From positions 2,542,001 to 2,606,000 of the forward strand of contig JAOVFP010000011.1 in assembly GCA_025738555.1 (NCBI GenBank): a DNA stretch of 64,000 nucleotides, read 5' to 3'. The notes below the pieces were generated by a model. That model made no database searches. It was not told the origin of the DNA and was given only the letters and a program-made list of their open reading frames with translations. The stretch comes from Cyathus striatus (taxonomy: Eukaryota > Basidiomycota > Agaricomycetes > Agaricales > Nidulariaceae). Below are positions 12,011 to 24,158 of this stretch, piece after piece. The number at the start of each line of letters is the position of its first letter. Position 1 is the first letter of the stretch. Made by a program: the position numbers and the translations under genes.

Positions 12011-12918
12011 GGATGCAAGACCAATGCCATTGATGTAGGTGCAGAGGGCATCAAGTGTTGAGGGGGTGGACCAGATGCAGCGAGTACAGGGCCCTACAAT
12101 TATATTGAATGAGGGCATGTTGAAAAGATTAAATGGTACGTACCAGCGCACCCGCTTCAGATGGCTGGGCAGGATTGCCACTGAAAAATGCAGCTGAAGT
12201 TCCTGGAAGTGGAGATGGCAGAAGCAATGCACGCATCGGCGTGCTCAATGTTATCAAGCTAGGTGCAGGGGATAGTGGTTGGCATGAAGGTGGTCCAGAT
12301 GCGCCAAGTCTGAGGCCCTATAATTGTATTCAGTGATCAATATCAAGACAGTAAGGATGGTATACATGCCTGTGGATTATGGAGCGTGCCTTGTGCAACC
12401 TCTGCCTGTCCTGGTGCTAGTTCATTGGGCGGCGATGGTTCTTGTTCCACTCGAAAGCGAGTATAACGCTGGCTTGTAATATTAGTCTAAAAGGTGGGAG
12501 TAAGAGTTCGTTTAATTTATAGCGTATGACTTAGATGTACCTGCTCAACGACCAATTGTGTCCTGCCATGTAGCCTTGGTGGAACAGGCTGATACGGATG
12601 GCTGGGATCTATGGGAGGGCCTGCACCAGTAATCTAAAAAACTGGGTGTAAGAATATGTATAATGGGAGTGTATGACTGGACGTACTTGCTCACCGGCAA
12701 GTCTTGTCTTGCCCTGCAGCCTTGGTGGAATGGGACAGTACAGATGGCCAGCATCTACGGGAGGACCTGCAGCAGTAATCTGAAGAGTAAATGTAAGAAT
12801 TCATACAGCAGTCGTTTATGACTTGACGTACCTGCTTGGCTGCTCTTGTCCTACTCCTGTGCCTTGTTTGAATAGGATTGGGAAGGCTGCCCCTGGGAGG
12901 GCGTTCATTGTTCGACAT

Positions 12919-14138
12919 CTTTGAGTGAGTAGCATGGCCTGCCAACGACACATTAAATAACACCTGGTTATTGTGTTAGTATATACTATTATGCCAGTAG
13001 AACAGATTAGCATACCCATATAATACTGTATCCAGGGAATACAATAGGACCTAATTATTCTGTTAGTATACTAGTATGCCAGTGAGACACAACAACATAC
13101 TTACATTATAAGAATACCGTATCCAGGATACACAATAATAGAGGGCGAGCGAGCGGGGGTAATACTAATAGAGGTTAGTACTATCAGATCGGGGACGATA
13201 CTTGAGCGGGGAGTGAGTGGGGAACTGTTCCTTTCAATACTAATGGTGCTCATTCATGCTGAAAACCTTGTATTGGTATACATTTTATTCTATCTACCTA
13301 TAATACTATGTTATCTACAATACTACGTTATCTACTCTGAATACTAGTAAACTACTGTAGCTATGGGGAACATGGTGGTATGAAAGGAAGAGAGAAAAAA
13401 TATTCCCACGGTTCGAGAGTTGCTTTGTGATAGGGCCCAGCTGGAGGGCAGGTCGTTGTGGACGCGGAGATAGTGCCGGCATTTAGGGCTGATCGCGGCA
13501 ACCCACGGCAACCTGCCCTTCAGTTGGGTCATACTGCAAAGCAAGTGCCGCATCATGTGGATGCTTTCCCTCTCTCTCTTTCTTACTCTCATGTTCCCGT
13601 AGATACAATACATAGATAGTAATTAATATTTGTGTAGCTATAGTAGATATGTATAAAGTAGGACTTAGTTGGACTGAAAGAAAGAAACAAATAAAAGAAA
13701 AAATGGATACGAGGTGGAAGTGCAACAAGGGTATGGACTAGGCTTAATGGATTAACTGAGTGGGGACTGAGTGGGGCTGTTCAGATGGGGACTACGCCGG
13801 TAGATACGCTGGAGATTGGAATAATGAAACCAAGCGCCCCTTGGCACAAATCGTTATTATTCAAGGCCATCGCGAAGAATGGAAATGAAGAATAACAAAA
13901 ATTCACTTATGGGTGTATCCTTGCTGTCAATGACGAAGAAATGAAGATACTTCAGATGAGTCGATTATTTTATTAGCATATGCCTGTCTGACGAACTAAT
14001 TGTCTATCTATTGTACAGTCTACAATTCGAAAATTTTTTGTCTATCATACAATTGAGTACCTCCACAAGTATGCAGCCGCCCTTTCTATAAGAATATCTT
14101 CCCTCACTCCAGTGGGAAGTATCTCATTATTCATAGCC
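12919..14138. other. Long intergenic region with dispersed motif
   Basis: No supported gene. It lies between the start of the GMSSDE gene (minus) and the second WD40 gene (plus). It contains two doublets of the GAGTGGGGA type (about 13197-13222 and 13755-13776). Short frames at 13344-13728 have no motif. Confidence 0.45.
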
Positions 14139-15796
14139 ATGTTGATTCAAGCTGATTTACCAAAGGTATGTGTAATCGTAACTTTCGTGTCTCAGAACTA
14201 ACGAAATGTACAGTTCACCATGATCCATACCCTTCTTTACCACGAAAAGCCCATCAACGTCCTCAAATTGTGTCCAGATTCATCGAAGTTGTTAAGCAGA
14301 GGTAGGATTGTCTCCTTATGTTTTAAATAAATATAGACTTAATGATGTACTACTAGCTGAAGATGGTACATTTGTCATTTGGGATACGTCTAGCGGAGTA
14401 ATTCTCCAGACTGTTAGCCTAGTATTCCATGGTCCTGTATCCGCCACAGTTTGGATGCCAGAACTTGAAGGCATGTGTTCGAGGTTTGCTGTAGGGTTTG
14501 CAGATGGCTCCATCATGGTATTTCACTATGAAACCACCAAGGTAACTCTCCCTTAGTTTCTTTTTTTTGTTTGTTCATTTTTTCTTTAGTTCGTCTGCAA
14601 AAGTGTTATGGAGGCACATGAACATCGCATGGAGGAGATTACATTTGACAAGAGTGGCCAATGTCTTGCTAGTATTGGAACCGGCTGTTTGGTGGTGTGG
14701 TCAGTCAACTCTGGAGGTATGACATTTTGAATACCTTTGTTTCTTGACACTTACGAAAATTATAGGCGACCTCGAAGAGTACACAAGGACACCATCTCAA
14801 AACCACATCATCCGTAGCGTCTCCTTCCATGATGATGGAAAACAGATTTTCTTTTCAGTGCTCAAAATGCACGAGCTGTGAGTGTTGCTCTCCATTTGCA
14901 ATAATAGCTGATCTCACCTTCATAAGGATTAATTACCAAGTTGATCCTTGGACTCCTCAGTGGAATCGTCATCTGAGGTCTCACATGTACGTTTCACTTT
15001 CTAATTATTCATGACGTTTACTTATACAGTACAAGTGGCCATGCTATTGTCTCTAGCAAGAAGGAGATCCATGTTTCGAATTTATTCAATGGCGTCGACA
15101 CATACTCGCTCCTGCCTTCTAAACCAATCAAAACTTATGAACACCCAATTTCCCGCAATTTCCCCATGCAACTTGCTTGCACACTGGATGGTTCTCTCGT
15201 GATTGTTGGTAGTGATGACGGATCTCCTCGTGTATTTTCATGTTTCGGGAGTATGCAGTCGTGTTTGCCACATGAAAGCAACACTCTGACCCAGGTTGTT
15301 GAGGTAATTCTCCTTCTTTTGGAACTATAGCATTGGTTAACATCCTTTAACATAATTCAAGGCTGTCTCTATCAGTTCAAGGTGTATTGTAGCCACAGGC
15401 TCCTCGGAAAACAACGATCGCAAGTCACCTTATCCCATTAAACTATGGGATTCAACGCCCGTTGTAAGTACATATCTTGATCTTATATATCCCGTCCATC
15501 TCATATCCCACAAGAACACTGTTACACCTAAAGATCCTTCTGAAAAGGATGTCGTTGCGATTTCGAAATCGAAATCACTTACCTATACACAGGTAATTGT
15601 AATAATAGTCACTGTTCTGTTTTTCCAAGGACTTCAAGCACTATTGTTAACCAACACTATTGGAGGATGGGTTGAGGTGCTCCGTTCTTCCATAATGGCG
15701 TTTATACAGCCAGCTCTCAACACAACCAGCTCTCAACACAACTCTTCCATGATAACAATGCTTACACCGCCAGCTCTCAACACATCCAGCTCTTGA
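14139..15796 (+). CDS. Tail-anchored WD40 propeller protein, copy 2 (418 aa)
   Basis: Nine exons (14139-14165, 14214-14301, 14357-14541, 14590-14716, 14766-14877, 14927-14986, 15030-15303, 15362-15463, 15515-15796) join through GT-AG introns of 48-58 nt with consistent phases into 418 codons. Blades include AEDGTFVIWDTSSG, FADGSIMVFHY, CLVVWSV and VVGSDDG/VIVGSDDGSPRVF-type text. NLFNGVDTYSL is the family marker. A single hydrophobic helix (VIVIIVTVLFFQGLQALLL) sits near residue 355, followed by a tail of about 45 residues with two PALNT repeats. There is no signal peptide. It is intact and lies immediately upstream of the decayed Spt5-like gene on the same strand. Confidence 0.82.
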
Positions 15797-16117
15797 TTTT
15801 TGTAGATGCACACTTACATACATCATAATGGACTATGTATAGCACAGGTTAGCCTATAGTACTATGAACTCTGAGTTCTCTAGCAGCGCTCCCTATTCGA
15901 GGGAGCGGGGACTGAGCAGGGAAGGCAGAAATTTCATGTGACCGTTGATGCCTTGATGCCTGCCCTTAAGTTGGGACCTATGATAAAAGGAACCATAGAC
16001 GCGTTGTTGAAGATTCTTTCCTCCTCGTCACATAGATACTGTAGTTACATAGTAGTAGCAATACAATATGTTACTAAATACAATACCTTACAACACCTAC
16101 TGATACAGATTCATACA
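15797..16117. other. Intergenic region
   Basis: No gene seen. It contains a GAGCGGGGACTGAGCAGGGA doublet at about 15900-15919, one of the dispersed motifs, and presumably the promoter of the Spt5-like gene. Confidence 0.4.
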
Positions 16118-18981
16118 ATGTCCCAAGATAACTGTGCTCAGAATCAGGACGGCTCGCTGAAGGACGCGTCACAGATTCAATGGTTTAACAACGTAGACGA
16201 TGAAATACCGCTCTCGCAGCCCGGACCATCGAAGAGCAATTTGAAGGTAAAAACATATGTATTTATTAATTTAACAATACTGAGCACTGTCCGTACAGCC
16301 TAGTAAAACGAAAAGAGCAAGGTTGGCGGTAAGACCCTATGCTATTAACACGATGAAACTATATTAACATCTGCTTCAAAAGTCATTTTTAGATTTAGAA
16401 GCTGAAGTAGCCTCTGGCTCGGAGGAAGAAGACCCTATTGATTCAGATGGTATGTAAGGGCTTTAAGAAATAGTTGTTATTACTAACTATACCTCTCCTA
16501 TAGATGATTTTATTAACGATTTCACGGACAACGAAGATAATAACATTGATTGTCCCCGTTTGTCGTTAACACAGGCCATTGAAGCCGAACATGGTTTCAT
16601 TGACCATCTGAACAACAAATATGTTGAAAAGTCAAGGTGTGTAGGTAACCATTCGGGGTGTGATGGTGATCCCATGTTTTCGACCCATAAGCACGGTATC
16701 GCTCATAGTGGTATAACACCTCAAGATTGGCCAATGTTTGACATCCCGGTTAAGGTCAGTAGTAGGCTGTATAAGAAACCCATGGAACCAGCTCTTACTA
16801 GCCTTCTGTAGGAAGGATCCGAGGAAATAATAGTCCATATGCTCACAACCCAAGCTGGTCCTAAGCACATTCGCAGCGCGTTCGCATCAGTTATGATTCC
16901 AGGTCATGTTTATGTTGAAGGACACAACCTAGAGGACGTTAAAAAGTGTGTGGCTATCTATAGCCAAGCTTTCTCCAATAGGATTCGTCGGACACCTACT
17001 ATGTGCTGGAATTCCTGCACAAAACTAGTGTCAACTTACATTCCTACCCAGTATTCTTGGGTGAGGCTCAAAGGGGATTACCACTATGACCTAGCATTTG
17101 TAACTAATGTTTGCGACCGCTCATTTCGAATCGACATTGTCCACTTTCCTAGAATCCTCTACGAAAAGGCCTCGAAAAAGCGAGCCGCAGGATCTTCAAA
17201 GTCGAAGATTATGCCTCTGCCACATTGCGAGTCATTCAACGTTGATCACGCCTGAGAGATAAGCCCAGGCGAACTTTTAGTTCAATATGAAGACGCGGAG
17301 AAGAAGGTTATCAAAGGATACATATTTCAAAATTCGCAGTATACCTCGGATGGATTTATCGTGCATAGGAAACTCGATACTGATGACTACTACCAGGTCG
17401 ACACTATGCCGACAATAAATGAATTACGATCCTTCGAGAAATGTAGGCAGATTCCTGTGGATGTCATGGAACTCTCCTGACGCGCCTCACTATCATCAAA
17501 TATAAAGATAGGTGATCAAGTAAAGATTACGCTGGAAGGAGGAAAAGATTATCTAGCATTCGTGGAAGATATTGAAGGAGAAAATGTGTCACTGAATCTT
17601 GTTGAGTTTCCGACACAGATGTTTTCACAATCCCTGGAACTTCTTCAGAAGTTCTTTAAGGTCAGTGATGGTGTTAGGGCTAAATCTGGGGAGCACAAAG
17701 GAAGAGTTGGGATGGTAACAACCATTGAATGTAATGGAAAGATTGGTGACGAGACTATTACCTTTGTCACCTTTCCATTAGGCGAGGTCAGCATTTTTAC
17801 TATCATGGATTCGTTTCATTCTAACAAGTTAAATAGGCTAGTCACCTGTGAATTCGCTCGTCAGACCTAGACCACTGTAGCGAAGTGCAATGAAGTACCA
17901 CTTTTCAGTGGCCAGACAGAAAAAGTGATTCGCCCATAAATAGTGCTGCCTCCTATGGTTCTGAGGCCTACCAGATGCGAGTGGATCCTTATCGGTACCA
18001 GTATGGGAAATATGCCTGGGTAAGGTGTGGTCCACTCAAAGGAACTCATGGGATCCTGAAGAGCGTTAGTGCGAGCAATGTTGCGCAACTTGAGGTCCCG
18101 GAACGCCTAATGTTTTCGAGGGATCTTCTGGAGTTTCCTATGAAGGACCTGTATATTCCAGGGTATTTGTACAGTATAATATTGCTCTCTTTAAATAACT
18201 AACAATATTACAGGTACAGCGACAAGTCCATGAATGACTTTTTTACTGCTCAAACTACCGGAAAGGACACTGAACCTGCACTGGGTGTTTGTTCAACACC
18301 CTGCTGGGAACATGATTCTGGGATTGGATCTCAAACACCTGCTTGGGATCCAAGCTCAAGGACCCCCCAGGTTGCTTCAGCGTCCTCTGATGCATCTGCT
18401 GAATTATTTGCTTTCACTCACCGCAGTTCATTTCTCACCCAATTACATCACTCATAACTAAAATATGTGTAGCTTCAGAGAATACAATATTGTTGTTCCC
18501 CCTGCAACCCTCTGCAACTCTCCCTGCCTCAATGCGAACGGCTGTCATCGGTGAAGGCTCTGCTCAACAACCAACTGCATTTGATGGTGCATAGGCATAG
18601 TATCATTACTCTTGCATGAAATATTGATTTATTGCATTATATGCAGAACATTGGATAAAGCGTATGATTGATGCTGATGGCGCTGTCTTCAAAGGGAAAT
18701 TATTAAAAGTGGTAATTTCGGGTACACAACCAACTGATGCAACCTCTGGTTTCGAAAACAGACGCCTGGAAAATGCGGAATGTCACTTTGAAGGGTTAGT
18801 GAGAGACAAAAAATGTTTCCACATGCGTGTAATTGGTGAGGAGGTCATTCATGAAATACCACCAGAGTTCGTGAAGCCAGGTCATCTGACTAGAATGCCT
18901 CAACACGTGATTGTCTTTAACCCAGCTAACTTCCATGAGTTCAGAAATACGTACCAGGTATACATGGTTAACGGGATGTAA
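16118..18981 (+). pseudogene. Spt5-like protein (NGN + KOW + C-terminal repeat), decayed
   Basis: Exons 16118-16246, 16299-16328, 16383-16449 and from 16504 onward join in one frame. The N-terminus is acidic (SGSEEEDPIDSD, NDFTDNEDNN), as in Spt5. Next comes an NGN-like segment (GSEEIIVHML... IRSAFASVMIPGHVYVEG, about 16812-16925). KOW-type segments follow (VRAKSGEHKGRVGMVTTI; AWVRCGPLKGTHGILKSV). A C-terminal stretch reads GSQTPAWDPSSRTPQ, strongly like the Spt5 C-terminal repeats. Spt5 is a transcription elongation factor bound to RNA polymerase; whether this relative did that is unknown. In-frame stops occur at 16809, 17253, 17478, 17868 and 17937, with a frame change before 17975. Confidence 0.75.
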
Positions 18982-19133
18982 CCACAGTGATGCCATATAA
19001 GGGGGCATACAAAGATAGAAAGAAACGTGATATACCAACTAAGGATCTGTGTATATACTTCGGATGAAATTCTTGGGCTTGTATACCATACAATTTTGCT
19101 AGCCACGTAATATTCCAAGTATATACGCATTTA

Positions 19134-19993
19134 TTACTTTTCACATTGTATTATATGTTTGTCCATGCAAAAAATCGCCCATAGATATCCTTCAGAGTCC
19201 ATAAGGTCCTCTAATTCATCAGTGGTAAGTCTTCCCGGATTATAATGATAATATGGATGATATCTTTTAGAGTCTATGGGCTACAGAGTTTCAGTAATTG
19301 ATGGTGAGTAAATACAATTTCACTTACAAGAATTGTAGCTGACATTTTGAGTTGCTTTTGAATTGTAGAAAGGTGGAGAGTACCTTTATCATCGACAGCA
19401 CAAACCACTTCATGTACGTGTCTCCAGTCCTTCGCAGATTTGTACACTTGTACAGTAACATACTGAATACGCGTCACCTTCACAGTGGTATGTTTGGATG
19501 CTCCAAGATTGGATATATGTCTAACCATATCCATAGGTGCATCTGATCCCTTGTCTACTAAGTGTGGAGTTCCTGGTGAGTCGCAATTCATGTTCTCATA
19601 GGGGAGGAGTTGATACTGAAAATCAATATTGCTAGCACATTCGTTTAGTCTGCCATGATGTCAGTCCATGTAACTAGACAGTATAGAAGTCGTAACAACT
19701 TGCCTATTCTTTTTTCTTTTTGGCGACTCTTCAGGTTCATCTATGGCTGGTCGTTTTTTAGAGTTTTGTGCAACTGATGACACCTTTTGGCCGTTCTGAA
19801 ACGCAATAAGGGCTGCGATGAAGTCATCTTTAATCGGTATTCCTGGGTTCCTTCGGCCTGTCGGGTGTACATTTAATTGATTATCTTTACAAAGTTGTGC
19901 CAGTATGTGGTTTGGGAAGGGTCTAAGAGCTGAGTTGCAAACAACTGCCCTTTGAAGAACTTGCTTTGCTTTCTGTACTGACAGGTTAGACAT
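19134..19993 (-). CDS. SAP-like putative nuclear protein (242 aa)
   Basis: Three exons (19700-19993, 19328-19615, 19134-19280) join through GT-AG introns into an uninterrupted frame of 242 residues ending in TAA. Residues about 25-65 (HILAQLCKDNQLNV, TGRRNPGIPIKDDFIAALI) have the spacing of a SAP-type DNA-binding motif with a split second helix. A basic stretch (ESPKRKKNR) near residue 95 looks like a nuclear localisation signal. The rest is unassigned; the C-terminus is acidic then hydrophobic (DELEDLMDSEGYLWAIF). It is one of the few intact genes in the composite element. A DNA-binding role is inferred only. Confidence 0.6.
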
Positions 19994-20460
19994 CACAATC
20001 TAGCGACTCCAACAAAGTGAATCACGGTTATAAGTACATACTGCTGAACACTTGCCGAACCCAATGTATTATTCTTTTTAGGCACGCAGACGATTACTAT
20101 TGTATTCTATTGTATTCTCCTGTCACTGGCAACTACAACAAGTATCCAATAGGAGCTTTGTATACGATAAAATGGTATACCATGGATCATTGGTAGGTGC
20201 TTCCATGTATCATATCTGTCGTGCTTTGTTGTTCAATAGACAATGAACAAAAGTCCACATAAAACTAAATGGGATATGGATACGAGTAAGTGTCATCCTG
20301 GCGTTCTAGGATAGATATGACCACCGGCGAATGGTTTTCAAGGAGGTAGGTAGATTTTGAGCTTCAAGTGCCCTCTTCGAATGACTTACTCTTGCTTTAT
20401 TAGTTCTGTAAACTGCACTATAATACGGGATATATTTCGAACTCTAGCACAACGTGTCGT
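19994..20460. other. Intergenic region, nothing recognised
   Basis: AT-rich sequence upstream of the SAP-like gene. It presumably includes that gene's promoter. No repeat or open frame of note. Confidence 0.35.
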
Positions 20461-21800
20461 ATCCCCGCTATCGCTAATTACGCGAATTCTTTCTGTTCCC
20501 TCTACTTTTGTTCCCTCATTTTTCCCAACCCTTCCTGTATGCGATGGCTAAAATGGTACACTGTGTCAGATTCTTTGGTACGTGCTGCTAAATACCACCC
20601 ATCCATCCCTTTTAGATTTTCCTTCATTCATCTACTTTATCTCCCCTTCCATTTATTCTCCCCTTCGCCAACTGCTCACCTCAGTCAGCCCACTACTACC
20701 ACGCCTGCTTCTCCTCACACTTCCATATACAGCGTCAAACACCTCCATGACCAAGCCACGAAGACAACGCTCGAGCGACGACAGCAAGCAATAGAGGGAG
20801 CAAGTGAGGTAATGTCACTTCTATTAGTTTTCAAATTTACCAATCACTTATTCATGCCTGTATAGGAGAGGGCGTGCGTAGAGACATAGAGTGTCGATTT
20901 CGAGAAGTTTTCGAATGGCCTACCATTGCTTTATTAGTACTATAGTGCTTTGGTGGTAGTATCGTTTTTGTAAGTTTATCATATCAAGCCGAAGCAACTG
21001 AAAGACTCATTCCTACACAGTATTCATCATACAAAGTATTACTACTACAGTCAAGACTTTCACATTGTTCAACTACAATTTAAAGGACAACTATTTACAC
21101 TTTTTAATTCCTCTTTCGTGCACTGAAAAGATAAGTACGTATAAGGTAAAGCAATTCAAGGAAAGCTTACACAGGGTACCTAATGTTGTACCAGTTGACA
21201 ATCCGACAACTCCTGGATGTCTTGCCCGTATGGACGTAGAACTGAAAGGTCTATTATGAATGAAAGTAAGTGTTAAATGACTTGTGAAATAATGGCAACT
21301 TACCTCTACTTTGGTTTGACGACCCTTGCCTTTCTTTGCGTTCTTTCACTTGGGCTTCCCGCATTGTTCTATGCATACCGATTCTGCAGTCCTCCAACAT
21401 CCTCTCCAGTGTACCATATGTTCGACGTGTATCAATTCTGCAGCCCTCCAACATCCTCCCCAGTGCACCATAACCCGATTGCCTACCTACAAGTGTGGGT
21501 CTGCTGTTGGAGGAAGAAAAAGTAACAAATATAAGACAAACATACCTCATAGAATGCGGCCTGGAGATCATAGGCAATGAACGTAGGTTTGACAACTCTT
21601 GGCATGTTCCTACCATAACCCTTGAGGTAATTCGTCAGTATAGCTCTACAATATGTACTCACCTCAGCAACGATTGAGAGCTTGGTACTGGTAGGTATTG
21701 GTTCATTACAGAATACAGGGAGATGAATAATAACTTTTGAACTTATCGAAAGTTTATTTCGAACTCGAGCAAACACATTCCCACCTCTAACCACTCAATC
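20461..21800 (-). pseudogene. Degenerate gene unit, first of two diverged copies
   Basis: On the minus strand, coding-like segments are separated by plausible introns. One carries HLPVFCNEPIPTSTKLSIVAE; the next reads MPRVVKPTFIAYDLQAAFYE. A further exon has two repeats of the type RMLEGCRI. The second copy (22440-23270) retains IEPTFISYKKQAAFYK at the equivalent place. The splice site GTACCAAAGAATCT near 20582 is changed to ATACC in copy 2. The PTFI-Y motif recalls cysteine-cluster proteins associated with KDZ transposons, but I cannot confirm that. Confidence 0.35.
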
Positions 21801-24158
21801 ATGCCTCTAACTATGCATACCACCGTTCACTCATACCGCATTGCTGCTGCTGTCTGGAGAAGGCACCCTGGTTTTGGATTCTACTCGTACACTCATAACT
21901 TCATTATAGGTTCTTCATACCATATGCTCACCATTTCACCCAACCCCGCATTTAATCCTTCTACCTCAGCAGTAACGTCGACTCACGCACGATGGTCCCT
22001 TCCTCCTCCCTTCTCTTCCTCCTTCCCTGCATTACGACAACGATTACGCCCCCCTCAACCTTTGCGTCACAACGACGACGATGCCATTAGCAAGAATGGT
22101 GTCGAGGCCTCCCTCCCTCTCTACCACCACCACCACCTCGAAGAGTGACAGCGTCGTTGGTGTCTTGTCCACAGCCCCCACCATCATGGATCTACCCATG
22201 CGTCTCCAGCGGCTCAGTGGCATCATCACCTACCACTACCACCACAACTGCCATCTCACCGTCTCGTCTCATCCCCACAGAACCACTCGGCCAGTCCCCT
22301 CCACGTCCCTCCTGCCACCGGCATTGTGGTGATGATGCCACCTCACCCATCCCCCTACCTCATCCCCCCTCCCCCCTGCGTCGCGACGAAGACGATACGT
22401 TGCCCAATGCTCCGCCTCATCCTTTCCATTCCCTTTTCCCTCATCTCCTTATTCTTTCCAGCTTTTCCTGTACGCGACAGCTGGGAGAAATGGTACACCA
22501 TATTAGATTCTTTGGTATGTGCTGCTAAATACTGCCCATCCATCCCTTTTAGTTCATTGTTCATTCGTCTACTTCCTTTATCCTCTTATTATCTCCTTCG
22601 TTCACCCTTATTAGTTGCCCAACAACTACGTATGAAGGTACTATCTACTCCTTTAGTTTCCGTTATTTCGTGCACTAACTATATGTAAGATAGCAACACA
22701 TAACAACTAACAAAAGCTTATGGATGTCAGATGTTGTACCACCCCACGATTCTACAACTTCTGTGCATCTTTCCTGTTCTCACAAAGAAATCAACAGTCT
22801 ATTATGAGTATGAGTAAGTTATAGCTTGCAATAGTATGCAAGACTCACTTCTATTTTCTTAATCCTATGCCCCTTCACCCTCCTCGCATCGTTTCCCTTT
22901 CCGCAATGATGAACACCCATCAGTTTTGCTGCCCTCCAACGTCCGTTCCACCTCACCATCACCTGGTCACCGACCTAACATGATTTTCTGTCCAAAGAAA
23001 TCAAGAAACTGAAAAAAAAGGCACACACCTTATAAAACGCAGCCTGCTTCTTATAGCTGATGAAGGTAGGTTCTATTGCCATATAACAATAACCTATGTA
23101 CATTATTTCGAGAACACTATCAGAAATAACAAAAACTTACCTTAGTATATATCTCTGAATGCTTGGTATGGTTCAGGAAAGGAGCAGGATGACAGGGATG
23201 ACTCGAGAAGCATTCGAAAGCTTATTTCGAACGGATACCCGCCACTACCCCGCCTACACTCCAAATCGGTGACAATACTCAGCCTACTTCTCCCCACCAC
23301 GACTAACCAATGGCCAACAATAGCAACAATGTTCTATCGACAACGACATTCAAGCTACAATACCACAACAACTAACAACAACTAACAACAACTAACAACA
23401 ATGCTCGAGCGACGATGATGACGATGTCTAAGCGTTGATAACGACCACATTCAATGTCAATGTCAAATTCGGGGCAAGTAGAGGGGGAAAGTAGAGGGAG
23501 CAAGTATAAGCACTGGTATGTCTCCCCCCCCCACCTACCCATATCATACTTTCTCACCTCTCCTTTATAACCTACTACTCTCCTACTCTCCTACTCCTCC
23601 CCTCCGTCTCCCCTCCCTGTGTCACGATGACTTCGAGAATGAAGAGCAGTACAACAGTTTTCATTATCATAAGCTTTCTTTCTCCTTCCTCCTTCAAAAC
23701 TGGCGACAACTCTCGGTCTTCCTCTCCCCACAGCGCTCGAGCGACGACAATCACCCCTCTCCCCTCTTCCCTTTCGTTCTCCTCCCTGTCCACCTCCCCC
23801 ACTATGCTACCTCTCTACCTACTATTCCCAGATATAGACAATGACAACGACGATCTATATGACATAGACTGGGGAGGGAGACAGGGTGGGGAATAGGGCG
23901 GAGAAAGAGCAGGGAGCATGGCCGGAATGAAGGGACAACGATGAAGTGATAGAGAGTGTGGCGACGCTCGATTCAATGATGGTGAATGCGCTCAAGCAAC
24001 AACGATGACTTGGGGAGGAGGGACTCATTATGGATGAACAGCAACGGTATGTTTTTTCCTCCTCGCCCATCCCACTTCCCATTTTTTCTACTACTCCCCT
24101 CCCTTACCCTGCGATCTCGCCTTTCATTCTTTACCCTTGCTTCCTCTCATCCTACATA
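21801..24158. other. Pyrimidine-rich low-complexity region
   Basis: Outside the second degenerate copy (22440-23270), this stretch is dominated by CT-rich runs (CTCCCTCCC, CCACCACCAC). The palindromic GCTCGAGCGACGA-type motif recurs (near 23403 and 23737, and earlier near 20769). Many open frames in all directions arise from the base composition; none has a motif, so none is called. Confidence 0.45.
22440..23270 (-). pseudogene. Degenerate gene unit, second copy
   Basis: Matches 20461-21800 in the same order over several blocks: the segment around 22470-22570, the block around 22680-22810, the GCCCTCCAAC block near 22930, the PTFI-type exon near 23030-23080, and a block near 23160-23240. Indels and substitutions are frequent, so it is older than the foldback arms and non-functional. 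Confidence 0.4.

Larger units (their letters stand above)
9599..12918 (-). pseudogene. GMSSDE-family gene, copy A, frameshifted and with a stop
   Basis: Ten exons can be traced: 12832-12918, 12687-12779, 12541-12633, 12370-12486 (GC donor), 12144-12317, 10961-12093, 10616-10914, 10183-10564, 9677-10129, 9599-9616. The N-terminal half is Pro/Gln-rich and repetitive, followed by a (KG)n stretch, then a folded-looking C-terminal part. That part has SEWNREMIWLLALDY, LGAMGMSSDETE, AWLNDSISLLFRD and LPINFYDTTWY. The same four landmarks appear in order in the gene at 59019-60851. Two lesions are visible: a one-base loss in a G-run near 11757 and an in-frame TGA at 10270-10272. Function unknown; a DNA-element cargo or accessory protein is an inference from context. 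Confidence 0.6.

Noticed and set aside
10957..12061. Alternative overlapping frames in the Pro/Gln-rich exon (both strands)
   Set aside because: Tandem repeats keep several frames open. The frame connecting in phase to the flanking exons was preferred.
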